Source: an uncultured Muribaculaceae bacterium
GTDB taxonomy: Bacteria > Bacteroidota > Bacteroidia > Bacteroidales > Muribaculaceae
NCBI GenBank assembly: GCA_934590135.1
Contig: CAKTOT010000017.1
Span: forward strand, 1-31,650
Reading direction: 5' to 3'
DNA: 31,650 nucleotides
In this document: piece after piece, positions 15,989 to 24,465 of the stretch
How positions within the stretch are numbered: the stretch's first letter is position 1
How the letters are laid out: each line of letters begins with the position of its first letter
Notes under the pieces: generated by a model
Told to the model about the DNA's origin: nothing
What the model saw: only the letters and a program-made list of their open reading frames with translations
Database searches by the model: none
Program-made: the position numbers and the translations under genes

Positions 15989-16972
15989 ATGGTCAAAACA
16001 TCGGAAAAATCAACAACGCCCGCAAGCGGTGTCATCGACGACACCGCCGGCTCGGCGCTTACAATTGTTGTTCCGGTATACAACCGTGCCGAACTCGTGG
16101 GTCGCACCCTTGATAGCATCGCCGCACAGACTTTGAGACCGCTGAAAGTGATATTGGTGGACAATGCCTCCACGGATGCCAGTAAGACCGTGATGCACAA
16201 ATGGATGGCCGAGCACAAAGGCACGGAAGGCCTGAGCGTAAAACTCCTGGACGAGAGTGCCGTAGGCGCTTGCGCCGCACGCAACCGCGGCCTCGCCGAA
16301 GTGGTCACCCCGTGGGTGATGTTCTTCGACTCGGACGACATAATGGCTCCGGAACATTGTGCTAAAGCCATTGAAGCCGCCCAAGCGCACCCGGAAGCCG
16401 AAATCATCGGATGGGACGTGCTTTACGGCAAAGACGGCGGTCCTTGGAAAAGGCTGACCTTCCGCAATCACGATTTGGGTTACAACAATATGTTTAACAG
16501 CAATTTCGCGACCCAACGATACATGTGCCGCACCGAACTGATACGAGCCGTAGGCGGATGGAATCCCGACATAGCGGTGTGGAACGACATCGAACTGGGC
16601 GCACGCATAGCGCTGCGCAAGCCACGATGTTACAAAATCAAGTCCAAAGAACCGACAGTACGTATATTCATCACCGAAGGATCGCTCACCGGCGGATGCT
16701 TTGCCGCAAAGCCGGACAAGAAGATAGACACACTACGACACATGAGCACTTATGTGCCCATTGAGTGGATAAACCTCAAAGGCGTAATCCTGTCGGCACA
16801 CTGCGACCGGAGCGGAACCGCCTCGGGACTTCTACTCAAAGAAATTTTCGTATTTCAGGAGAAATGCAAAATCCGTAAGCACATACTGCGCTTTGCCTAC
16901 CACTACACCGTGCGCGGTCACCGCGGTATTGCTCGCTTATTGCGGCCTCTAATGCCAAGCAAGCTGAAATGA
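15989..16972 (+). CDS. Family 2 glycosyltransferase
   Basis: Probably an inverting GT-A fold enzyme that transfers a sugar from a nucleotide donor to a glycan. The 327-residue protein shows LTIVVPVYNRAELVGRTL (about residues 24-41), the donor-binding strand VILVDNASTD, AARNRGL, the DxD metal site as FFDSDD (Asp114, 116, 117), and a WND.ELG segment (198-203) where the catalytic base usually lies. There are no membrane segments. The stop overlaps the next start (ATGA at 16969-16972), so the three glycosyltransferases are translated as one unit. Donor and acceptor cannot be told. Confidence 0.9.
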   Translation: MVKTSEKSTTPASGVIDDTAGSALTIVVPVYNRAELVGRTLDSIAAQTLRPLKVILVDNASTDASKTVMHKWMAEHKGTEGLSVKLLDESAVGACAARNRGLAEVVTPWVMFFDSDDIMAPEHCAKAIEAAQAHPEAEIIGWDVLYGKDGGPWKRLTFRNHDLGYNNMFNSNFATQRYMCRTELIRAVGGWNPDIAVWNDIELGARIALRKPRCYKIKSKEPTVRIFITEGSLTGGCFAAKPDKKIDTLRHMSTYVPIEWINLKGVILSAHCDRSGTASGLLLKEIFVFQEKCKIRKHILRFAYHYTVRGHRGIARLLRPLMPSKLK

Positions 16973-18105
16973 AAATATTGCTGCTGGGCGATGCAAGCCA
17001 CTACAATCGCACCCTCGCCGAAGGGCTCAGACGACGCGGACACGACGTATGTGTAGCCTCTGATGGTTCGGCATGGATGAACACCGGACGAGATGTGGAC
17101 TTAAGTCGCCGATTACCCGGTGTCTTCGGCGGAGCATTACTATGGGCACGACTGCACACGACATTGCTCTCGCGGCTGCGCGGCTGGGACGTGATACAAA
17201 TTTGCGGCCCCACGTTTATGCGGCTACGTCCCTCACGACTGCGCACGCTTTTGGATAGTCTGAAACGGCACAACACACTGGTATGCCTCACGGCAATAGG
17301 CACAGACACGGCTTTTGTCGATATGTGCAAAGACCCGCAAGGTCCGCTGAAATACAGCGAATGGGCCATAGACGGCGTACCCACGGAATATGCGCTGAGC
17401 ACACGCGGACGCACCGTGTCTATGTGGCAACAGCCCGAATTATCCGATTATGCAAATTACGTCTACGACCATGTAGACGGAGTCATCACAGCCCTATACG
17501 AGTATCAACTGTCTATGTCCCGCGTCATCGCGGCCGAACGACTGGCCTACGGCGGCATCCCGGTGGACACCGCGGCCATAAAGCCGACGGCCACAGACAC
17601 CGAGCCGGACCGACCGATAAGCATACTATTACCCAGCCACATAGGCCGCGAGCAAGAAAAAGGCATACCTCAGCTGATGCGTATTGCCAAGACCTTAGAG
17701 CTCGAATACCCCGACAAAGTCTCAATACTTCCGGTGCACAACCTGCAATACGCCGAATTCCTGAAGAATATGGCTCGTGCAGACATAGTCTTCGACCAGC
17801 TGTACAGCTACACTCCGGCGACAACGGCCCTTCTGGCCATGGCCATGGGCAAGACCGTAGTCACCGGTGCCGAGAAAGACTTCAACGACTTTCAAGGATG
17901 CTCCACTCCGGCCATCAATATCGACCCGCGCGACCCGGAAGCGGTACTCCCGGCCATACGCCGATGTCTTGACCGCGAAACTTTGGCCGCAAATGCCTTG
18001 AAAGCACGCCAGTACGTGGTCGCCCACAACGACTGCGAAGTCGTAGCACAACGCTACGAAGACTTCTGGCGCAAAATTTATCGCAACAAAGGCAAGTCCC
18101 TATAG
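16969..18105 (+). CDS. Family 4-like (GT-B) glycosyltransferase
   Basis: The 378-residue protein begins MKILLLGDASHYNRTLAEGLRRRGHDV, the first Rossmann strand and helix of GT-B enzymes acting on polar acceptors. A typical linker precedes the second domain, which contains ISILLPSHIGREQEKGIPQL and ADIVFDQL. The donor-binding segment, normally EA-rich and ending in GxPV, appears as TPATTALLAMAMGKTVVTG, without the usual Glu in that place. Family assignment is therefore by fold and order more than by catalytic residues. It overlaps the previous gene by 4 bases and ends 3 bases before the next. Confidence 0.82.
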   Translation: MKILLLGDASHYNRTLAEGLRRRGHDVCVASDGSAWMNTGRDVDLSRRLPGVFGGALLWARLHTTLLSRLRGWDVIQICGPTFMRLRPSRLRTLLDSLKRHNTLVCLTAIGTDTAFVDMCKDPQGPLKYSEWAIDGVPTEYALSTRGRTVSMWQQPELSDYANYVYDHVDGVITALYEYQLSMSRVIAAERLAYGGIPVDTAAIKPTATDTEPDRPISILLPSHIGREQEKGIPQLMRIAKTLELEYPDKVSILPVHNLQYAEFLKNMARADIVFDQLYSYTPATTALLAMAMGKTVVTGAEKDFNDFQGCSTPAINIDPRDPEAVLPAIRRCLDRETLAANALKARQYVVAHNDCEVVAQRYEDFWRKIYRNKGKSL

Positions 18106-18108
18106 CCT

Positions 18109-18897
18109 ATGCGACTTCAAGTACTCATAGCCACATACGGCGACAACGGCCTGCGACGCACGGCCTCTATGTCCTTGCCCGTCATCGAAGGTGTGTCCTA
18201 CCTTGTGTCATGCCAGACCGGAGAGGACGCTACGCCCGAAGTGCCCGAGGCATTGCAACGCCCGGACATTCGAGTAATTATGACAGAAGGTCGCGGACTA
18301 TGCGCCAATCGCAACCGACTGCTCGAAGCCGCCGATGCGGAATACGTACTCACCGCAGATGATGATATGAGTTATACCGAGGCGCAATTGCGTGCCGCTA
18401 TCGACAGCCTCGGCGAAGCCGACATCACCGCCTTCCGCATCGAAGGCGCCCAAAACAAATCATACCCGACGTCACGCATGAATCTCGGGCACGGCTTGCC
18501 TCGCGGCTACTGTCCGTCATCAGTCGAAATAGCCTTGCGCTTGGATGCCGTCCGCCGTACAGGCTTGCATTTCTGCACATTATTCGGCATAGGAGCCCCG
18601 GCATTGGGTTGCGGCGAAGAAGATATCTTGATATGGAATGCACGCCGTCTCGGCTTGCGCATTGAATATATACCAGTCGTCATAGGACGCCATACCGGAG
18701 GGCCCTCCACAGGACAGCGCGCCCCGACACCGGCAGTATGGCGTGCACGCGGTGCAGTGCTACACCTCACTCACCCGTACAGCGGATGGTTGCGCATTGT
18801 CCGGCAGGCTGTACGCGCTCGCAGCATTGCAGCGCTGCGCCTGATGGCCGCCGGAGCCGCATACGCCGTCCGTCATCGCAGCATTATCAGACTGTGA
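18109..18897 (+). CDS. Family 2-like glycosyltransferase
   Basis: The 262-residue product starts with LQVLIATYGDNGLRRTASM and contains GLCANRNRLLEAADAEYVLTADDD, the arrangement of a GT-A group common in Bacteroidales polysaccharide loci, with DDD (residues 84-86) as the metal site. A later segment CGEEDILIWNARR may hold the catalytic acid/base region. The C-terminal ~50 residues are basic and amphipathic (RIVRQAVRARSIAALRL), perhaps membrane-associated. It lies 3 bases after the GT-B gene and converges with the TPM gene across 28 bases. Confidence 0.83.
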   Translation: MRLQVLIATYGDNGLRRTASMSLPVIEGVSYLVSCQTGEDATPEVPEALQRPDIRVIMTEGRGLCANRNRLLEAADAEYVLTADDDMSYTEAQLRAAIDSLGEADITAFRIEGAQNKSYPTSRMNLGHGLPRGYCPSSVEIALRLDAVRRTGLHFCTLFGIGAPALGCGEEDILIWNARRLGLRIEYIPVVIGRHTGGPSTGQRAPTPAVWRARGAVLHLTHPYSGWLRIVRQAVRARSIAALRLMAAGAAYAVRHRSIIRL

Positions 18898-18925
18898 TTC
18901 AGACTATTTAGCCTGTACTTTGCTA

Positions 18926-20176
18926 TTACCAGCCGCCGGAGGCGCCGCCACCGCCGGTGCTGCCGCCGCCCCAACTGCCGCCGGAAACACCGCCACCGCC
19001 GCCGGTGCCAAATCCGCCGCCTCCGACAATCACCGTAGGCGCAAGTTTGGCTATTTTATAGGCAATGCTATGTGTCTTCTTACAATTTAGGCAGTTGTAT
19101 GTCTTGGCACCGACGCCTTCCTGATACTGGGTGGGGCGTTGTATCACGGTATCTCGTACAAAGCGGCATGTGCGGGCATGACAATACGGACACTCGGTGT
19201 ATCCGGAGTCTTCGTCAAAGCGATATATTTCCGTTGTACCGCACTTGGGACACAACCACACGTCATAGTCCACGGACTTGATGCGCTCCTCGGCGTCCTG
19301 CGCCGGCGTCAGATACTCGTTGTCTTTGTCTTCGTCAAGTTTTTCCATCTTAGTGCCGCAATTGGAGCAATAATGCGCACCATTGCGCCACTTCCGCATA
19401 ACCATACGCAGAGGGATGTACACCAGTAGTGTCATACCCAGCGTGAACCAGGCGCAGGCACCGGAAGAGCGGGATAGCGTACGCGTGGCCTGGTACTTGT
19501 CGTAAGGAGTCTTGCCTCGTACGCCGCGAAGCGCGAAGAACAGCCAAGCGAAACCCAATAGTGTCATAACCACACAAAAGGTCAGATACAGATACAACAC
19601 ATCCATCCAATCTTCACGTTCCTGCTCGGCAATATCTTTGAGCATCTCGTCGCGAAGTGCCGGGTCGCTGAGCACCGAACTGATATTATCCACTGCCGCG
19701 CGAATACCGCCGGAGTAGTTACCCTCCTTGAAGGCCGGCACCATAACATTACGCTCGATGCGACCGCATATTGCATCAGGCAGAGCGTCTTCGATACCAT
19801 ATCCCGTGCGTATCACATACTTACGATCGCCCACCGAAACGAGCAATAGCAAGCCGTTGTCCTTGTCTTTGTCTCCAAGGCCCCAAAGTGTAAACAAATC
19901 AGTGGCATAAGTGTCCACATCCGTATCCCCATCCATATTGGGCAATACCACAACGGCAGCCTGCACACCTGTGGTAGCACGAAGATTTTGCAAAGTCGAG
20001 TCAATATGCGCGGCATTGGCGGCATCTATAATCTGTGCCGGGTCGCTAAGATAACGATTTTTGTTCTGCAGCTGTACATTAGGCACATCTTCGGGTGCAT
20101 AGTATTGCTTTTGTGCCAAAGCGGCCGCAGCCACGAGCACAAATGTGAGTATAATTGTAAGTCTATTGCGAGACAT
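18926..20176 (-). CDS. TPM-domain membrane protein with zinc-ribbon region and Gly-rich tail
   Basis: The 416-residue protein starts with a signal peptide (cleavage near ALA, residue 21). A TPM domain follows (about residues 38-175; VVVLPNMDGDTDVDTYATDLF, WGLGDKDKDNGLLLLVSV, GYGIEDALPDAICGRI), then two membrane helices (about 191-216 and 240-260). A region with CxxC pairs comes next (C270/C273, C309/C312, C329/C332, C362/C365), and the last ~30 residues are nearly all Gly, Ser and Trp. TPM proteins (YgcG family) are membrane-linked with assorted proposed roles, including acid phosphatase activity in a plant relative and photosystem repair. By topology the Cys pairs could lie in the periplasm if the signal peptide is cleaved. 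It lies 146 bases downstream of the dGTPase gene. Function is not assigned. Confidence 0.85.
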   Translation of the reverse strand: MSRNRLTIILTFVLVAAAALAQKQYYAPEDVPNVQLQNKNRYLSDPAQIIDAANAAHIDSTLQNLRATTGVQAAVVVLPNMDGDTDVDTYATDLFTLWGLGDKDKDNGLLLLVSVGDRKYVIRTGYGIEDALPDAICGRIERNVMVPAFKEGNYSGGIRAAVDNISSVLSDPALRDEMLKDIAEQEREDWMDVLYLYLTFCVVMTLLGFAWLFFALRGVRGKTPYDKYQATRTLSRSSGACAWFTLGMTLLVYIPLRMVMRKWRNGAHYCSNCGTKMEKLDEDKDNEYLTPAQDAEERIKSVDYDVWLCPKCGTTEIYRFDEDSGYTECPYCHARTCRFVRDTVIQRPTQYQEGVGAKTYNCLNCKKTHSIAYKIAKLAPTVIVGGGGFGTGGGGGVSGGSWGGGSTGGGGASGGW

Positions 20177-20322
20177 TTTTTTCGAAATCTTATGGTTGGT
20201 TTATTCGATGTTCTACAAAAGGAAGTATTGTATATTCTACAAAGAAAGTATCGGCCATTCTAATACTACGAGATATATAGGCCTTCGAGCGTCGGGCTTA
20301 CGTCAGGATTGCGCTTCCGGTG

Positions 20323-21681
20323 TCAGACCGCCGGGAGGCTCATACCGTTGAGCTTGCGGTATAAGTCGAGGGCATACACATCCGTCATTGCCGAGATATG
20401 GTCCAATACGGCCTGAATGCGGTCAAATAATTCGGGCGCACCCACGTTATATTGTCCGGGGACTTGGCTGAGCAGCAGCCGCGAGTAATTAAGCTCGGGG
20501 TAAGTGACGGCATGTATCATCTTCTCGAGCAAGAAAGTCAGGATGCGGTTACCGGCCAACTCAATGTCCACCACCTGCGGTGCTCCGTAAATCTTGCCCC
20601 ATGACAGACGTGTGGAGCGGCGATAAGCCTCGCGTTCGCGCTCGCGAATGTGGTCAAGAAGAGCGCCCTCGAAAGTGCCTGAAAGTATGGCATCTTCGTT
20701 GTCTATAAATGTCTGAGCACAGCAACTTACCAAGCGGCCGACAACGCCGCTGCGTAGATACGCAATTTTCTCGTTGGGGTCCTTGACACGGTTCATTACT
20801 TCAACGGCGTGCGCACGCGCCTCGTCATCGAAATACGCCAGCAAGGCATCCAGGACCTCTTCCGTACCGAGAATTTTCAATTTATGGGCATCTTCGAAGT
20901 CCATGACTTCGTAGCATATATCATCGGCAGCTTCGACGATATACACCAGCGGATGGCGGCAAAACCGCATAGACCCTTCGGGCGAAGGCATCCGCAACAT
21001 TCCCAGGCGCGTAGCTATGCGCTCAAAGTCGGCGCGCTCGCTTCCGAAGAATCCGAATTTGCCCTTTGTTCCGGCCAATGACGAGTCGTAAGGATATTTG
21101 ACTATAGAAGCCAACATCGTATAGGTCATTGCAAAGCCGCCGGGACGACGACCGTTGAACTGATGCGTCAGTGCCCGTAGTGCATTGGCGTTGCCTTCGA
21201 AATTGACAATATCATTCCACTGCTGCGCGGTCAGTTGGTCCTTGAGCGCCCGTCCGGCGCCCTCGCTGAAGAAAGTTCCTATCGCTTTTTCGCCCGAATG
21301 GCCGAAAGGCGGGTTACCGAGATCATGCGCCAGACACGCCGCAGCCACCACATCCCCCAAGTCGGCAAAAATTCCGTTCATAGGGCCATGTCGCTGTACA
21401 AGTGCTGCCGCAATTTCATCGGCCATACTTCGACCGACACTACTAACCTCCAACGAATGGGTCAATCGGTTGTGAACAAAGATACTGCCCGGCAGCGGAA
21501 ACACCTGCGTCTTGTTTTGCAACCGCCTGAAAGGCGAAGAAAATACCAGACGATCGTAATCACGACGGAAGTCGCTGCGCCCCACCCCGACAACATCCGG
21601 TTTGTGGTAATCCTCGAGACCGAAGCGGCAGTCATCTATCAGCCGCGCCCAGTCCATCTTTGTCTGTGTCTGCTTATTCAT
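20323..21681 (-). CDS. dgt: Deoxyguanosinetriphosphate triphosphohydrolase (HD domain)
   Basis: Hydrolyses dGTP, and often other dNTPs in related enzymes, to the nucleoside and triphosphate, affecting dNTP pools. The 452-residue protein shows DYDRLVFSSPFRRLQNKTQV (residues 42-60, substrate-binding), RLTHSLEVS (His75), CLAHDLGNPPFGHSGE (His119-Asp120), and VEAADDICYEVMDFEDA (Asp253/254), the metal ligands of HD hydrolases. The N-terminus MNKQTQTKMDW has further Met codons close by (Met9). Start at 21681 is plausible given the promoter-like -7 at 21742. Such enzymes can also limit phage replication, but nothing local supports a defence role. Confidence 0.93.
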   Translation of the reverse strand: MNKQTQTKMDWARLIDDCRFGLEDYHKPDVVGVGRSDFRRDYDRLVFSSPFRRLQNKTQVFPLPGSIFVHNRLTHSLEVSSVGRSMADEIAAALVQRHGPMNGIFADLGDVVAAACLAHDLGNPPFGHSGEKAIGTFFSEGAGRALKDQLTAQQWNDIVNFEGNANALRALTHQFNGRRPGGFAMTYTMLASIVKYPYDSSLAGTKGKFGFFGSERADFERIATRLGMLRMPSPEGSMRFCRHPLVYIVEAADDICYEVMDFEDAHKLKILGTEEVLDALLAYFDDEARAHAVEVMNRVKDPNEKIAYLRSGVVGRLVSCCAQTFIDNEDAILSGTFEGALLDHIREREREAYRRSTRLSWGKIYGAPQVVDIELAGNRILTFLLEKMIHAVTYPELNYSRLLLSQVPGQYNVGAPELFDRIQAVLDHISAMTDVYALDLYRKLNGMSLPAV

Positions 21682-21734
21682 TAGAATGGTCGTCTAATCC
21701 GAGAATCAAGCGCCTGAGGCAGCGCTATAGACGA

Positions 21735-21742
21735 CAAATTTA
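21735..21742 (-). promoter_or_regulatory. -7 element for dgt
   Basis: The minus strand reads TAAATTTG (plus CAAATTTA), an exact match to TAnnTTTG, 53 bases before the dgt ATG. No clear -33 element was seen. Confidence 0.5.
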
Positions 21743-21995
21743 GTCATTATCTCGCACATACGCAACTCACCTTCATCGGAGTCGTGATTCCGAGACGCCA
21801 TTGTATATGGTTTGAGAGGGAGACCGAAATGCCGCAGAGACGCCTCAAAAGCGACATTCAAGCCGGGCAAAGACAACCTTCAAGATATACAAAGACGACG
21901 CCGAAGGAATATCAGACATTTTTTTTTCGACACAACTTCAGGGCTCATTTTGCCAAATTTTGTATGAGCACATACGGGTTTACGAAAAAAATTGC

Positions 21996-22003
21996 TAACT
22001 TTG
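21996..22003 (+). promoter_or_regulatory. -7 element for the coiled-coil/zapA genes
   Basis: TAACTTTG matches TAnnTTTG exactly. The ATG at 22019 is 15 bases after it, so the leader would be very short (about 8-10 bases). Confidence 0.5.
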
Positions 22004-22018
22004 TGGAAATTTGGAGAT

Positions 22019-22315
22019 ATGGCAACCGAGTCATTAGATAAATCACTGTCGCGCATAAGCGAAAAGATGCACGTACTGGCACAGCGCTACGACACTGTAT
22101 GTCAGGAGCGTACGCAAGCCTTAGAGCGCATCGCCGAGCTCGAGAGAGAGCTCCGCGACAAGGAACGGCGCATCCAAGAGCTGAGCCTCCGCAACGAGTA
22201 CCTCAGCGTATCCTCGACACTTGCGCCCGACCGTGAAGCCATCGAGAAGACACGAACCATTATCGCCGAACTCGTGCGGGAAATCGACCGCTGTATCGTT
22301 GACATCGACGGATGA
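22019..22315 (+). CDS. Small coiled-coil protein upstream of zapA (ZapB-like by position)
   Basis: The 98-residue product is largely one predicted coiled coil: KSLSRISEKMHVLAQRYDTV, then ERIAELERELRDKERRIQEL, with charged heptads, ending in a short helix (IIAELVREIDRCIVDIDG). It resembles in outline the small coiled-coil division proteins encoded next to zapA, but I cannot show homology. The ATG at 22019 fits the promoter spacing better than the in-frame TTG at 21992, which would overlap the -7 element. zapA follows 55 bases later. A role in Z-ring bundling is inferred from neighbourhood only. Confidence 0.75.
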   Translation: MATESLDKSLSRISEKMHVLAQRYDTVCQERTQALERIAELERELRDKERRIQELSLRNEYLSVSSTLAPDREAIEKTRTIIAELVREIDRCIVDIDG

Positions 22316-22370
22316 CGACATACGATGACAGCGCCAACGACTTTTGACACACGATGCTTGAATACACTCA

Positions 22371-22676
22371 ATGGTAAAGAAGGAACAAAACATAACGATA
22401 AAAATTGCCGACGTCGCACCCATAAGCATGTCAATAGCGCCGGACAAGGAGGAACGCATACGCGAGGCCGAATATAACGTCAACCGCGTGTGGACCGAAT
22501 GGCGTCGTCGATTTGAAGATAAGACTTCCAAAGAGGTTCTGGCCATGGCGGCATTCCAGTTTGCCAAGCTGTATTATCAGCTCAAGCAAAGCGTCGATGA
22601 CCAACAGCACCTTCTGGAGGCCTTTGAAGCCGACTTGGACCGAATGCTCGAAATAAAATCCGAAGCCAAGCCTTAA
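22371..22676 (+). CDS. zapA: Cell division protein ZapA
   Basis: Binds FtsZ and bundles protofilaments at midcell. The 101-residue length is typical. The N-terminal globular part (NITIKIADVAPISMSIAPDK, then ERIREAEYNVNRVWTEWRRR) matches the ZapA pattern of a small sheet followed by a helix carrying the AA.xVN register. The C-terminal half (VLAMAAFQFAKLYYQLKQ... to the end) is the long dimerising coiled coil. It is preceded by a ZapB-like gene and followed, after 238 bases, by rny. Confidence 0.88.
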   Translation: MVKKEQNITIKIADVAPISMSIAPDKEERIREAEYNVNRVWTEWRRRFEDKTSKEVLAMAAFQFAKLYYQLKQSVDDQQHLLEAFEADLDRMLEIKSEAKP

Positions 22677-22914
22677 AACCGACCTCCATAGCCGCAACAC
22701 GCGTCTGAAGGCTCGCCATCCCAAGCATCGCAACACATACACCCGCACGCCGCCCGACAACACTCGGAGCGGCTATCGCCATTTGTACGCGGCAAGAGAG
22801 CCGCGGTCAGATGCTCACCCGAAACGGCGACACGAGTCCGAAAATAGAGACAAATAACATATAACAATAAGACATACAACCCAATAACAACAACCAAGCA
22901 CATACAAACATTAT
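22677..22914 (+). ncRNA. Possible structured RNA or long leader between zapA and rny
   Basis: The first ~170 bases are GC-rich and not coding. ATAGCCGC (22688-22695) is the exact complement of GCGGCTAT (22769-22776), an 8-bp long-range pair, and CGCGGC (22788-22793) pairs with GCCGCG (22800-22805) around a 6-base loop. The last ~70 bases (from 22845) switch to an A-rich, unstructured leader before the rny ATG. A 6S-type RNA is a candidate because such genes sit next to zapA in other phyla, but I could not draw its central bubble. It may simply be the rny 5' leader. Confidence 0.25.
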
Positions 22915-24459
22915 ATGACATCATTAGTAACAACCATAATTATTGCCGCCATTGCCGCCGTCATCGGAGTGGTCGTCACAATAGTGATACACCGCTCGAA
23001 CGCCAAGAGCCGCGCACGACAAATAGTGGCCGATGCCGAGCGTCAAGCCCTCGACATCAAAAAAGATAAGGAAATGGAAGGCCGCGAAGAGGCCCTCAAA
23101 ATCACCGCCGAGGCCGAAAAAGCAGCCAACCAACGCATGTCCAAGCTCCAGTCCCTGGAAGCTAAACAAAAACAACGCGAACTGCAACTGAACCAACAGC
23201 AAGGCGAAAACGCCCGGACGCGCAACGAACTTGAAGCCGCACGCCAGACCCTGGACGAGCAATACCAAGCCGTAGAACGCAAAGAAGCCGAATTGGAACA
23301 AGAAAAAGCATCGGTGCGCCAAACGCTGGAACACATCTCCGGCCTTTCGTCCGAAGAAGCCAAAGAGAAACTCATCCAATCGCTTAAGGACGAAGCCAAA
23401 ACCGCCGCTGCCGCCTATATCAATGACATCATGGACGAGGCCAAGATGACGGCCAATAAAGAAGCCAAGCGCATCATCATCCAAAGCATACAGCGCACCG
23501 CTACCGAAACCGCCATCGAAAACTCGGTAACCGTATTTCATATCGATTCGGACGAAATCAAAGGCCGCATCATAGGCCGCGAAGGCCGCAACATCCGCGC
23601 CCTCGAAGCCGCCACCGGCATCGAAATCATCGTGGACGATACACCCGAAGCAATAGTGCTAAGCGGATTCGATCCCGTACGCCGCGAAGTTGCACGCCTG
23701 GCTCTACACCAGCTCGTATCCGATGGACGCATACACCCCGCCCGCATCGAAGAAGTCGTGGCAAAAGTCCGTAAGCAAGTCGAAGAAGAAATCATCGAAA
23801 CCGGCAAACGCACGGCCATAGACCTGGGTATCCACGGTTTGCACCCCGACTTGATACGTCTGGTGGGCAAAATGAAATATCGCTCCAGCTACGGTCAAAA
23901 CCTGCTGCAACACTCACGCGAAACAGCCAATCTCTGTGCCGTCATGGCATCGGAACTCGGCCTCAACCCCAAGAAAGCACGCCGCGCCGGACTGCTGCAC
24001 GATATAGGCAAAGTGCCTGACGAAGAGCCCGAACTGCCGCACGCACTGCTGGGCATGAAATTGGCCGAGAAATACAAAGAGAAGCCCGAAATATGCAATG
24101 CCATAGGCGCACACCATGACGAAATAGAGCAGACAACACTGCTGGCTCCCATAGTGCAAGTGTGCGATGCAATATCCGGCGCACGCCCCGGCGCACGTCG
24201 CGAAATTGTAGAGGCATACATCAAACGTCTCAAAGACCTCGAGCAACTGGCCCTCTCATACCCCGGAGTCATCAAGACTTACGCCATCCAGGCCGGACGC
24301 GAACTCCGCGTCATTGTCGGCGCCGACAAGATTGACGATGCAGAGACAGAAAAACTGTCAGCCGAAATAGCACGCCGCATCCAGGACGAACTCACATATC
24401 CCGGACAAGTCAAAATTACGGTCATCCGCGAAACACGCTCGGTAAGCTTTGCCAAATAA
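22915..24459 (+). CDS. rny: Ribonuclease Y
   Basis: Membrane-anchored endoribonuclease that starts mRNA decay. The 514-residue protein has an N-terminal membrane helix (about residues 4-25), a long charged coiled coil (about 35-200), a KH domain with the GREGRNIR loop (221-228), and an HD domain with QHSRET (His333) and LLHDIGKV (His362-Asp363), followed by IGAHHDE. Length and domain order match the B. subtilis enzyme. The ATG at 22915 is followed at once by the membrane helix. ricT starts 6 bases after the stop, so the two are co-transcribed. Confidence 0.97.
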   Translation: MTSLVTTIIIAAIAAVIGVVVTIVIHRSNAKSRARQIVADAERQALDIKKDKEMEGREEALKITAEAEKAANQRMSKLQSLEAKQKQRELQLNQQQGENARTRNELEAARQTLDEQYQAVERKEAELEQEKASVRQTLEHISGLSSEEAKEKLIQSLKDEAKTAAAAYINDIMDEAKMTANKEAKRIIIQSIQRTATETAIENSVTVFHIDSDEIKGRIIGREGRNIRALEAATGIEIIVDDTPEAIVLSGFDPVRREVARLALHQLVSDGRIHPARIEEVVAKVRKQVEEEIIETGKRTAIDLGIHGLHPDLIRLVGKMKYRSSYGQNLLQHSRETANLCAVMASELGLNPKKARRAGLLHDIGKVPDEEPELPHALLGMKLAEKYKEKPEICNAIGAHHDEIEQTTLLAPIVQVCDAISGARPGARREIVEAYIKRLKDLEQLALSYPGVIKTYAIQAGRELRVIVGADKIDDAETEKLSAEIARRIQDELTYPGQVKITVIRETRSVSFAK

Positions 24460-24465
24460 GGTGAT

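Larger units (their letters stand above)
21682..22018. other. Divergent intergenic region between dgt and the division genes
   Basis: This 337-base gap holds a minus-strand -7 element near dgt and a plus-strand -7 element near the coiled-coil gene. In between lies a run of ten T residues (21919-21928) with only a weak inverted repeat before it. I see no protein or known RNA in it; a frame at 21784-22041 looks random. Confidence 0.5.

Noticed and set aside
20323..21681. dgt as part of a phage-defence island
   Set aside because: HD dNTPases can act in defence, but the neighbours are ordinary housekeeping and envelope genes and no effector or mobile element is nearby.
21784..22041. 85-codon frame in the gap before the coiled-coil gene
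   Set aside because: Random-looking sequence starting at GTG that runs over the likely promoter of the next gene.
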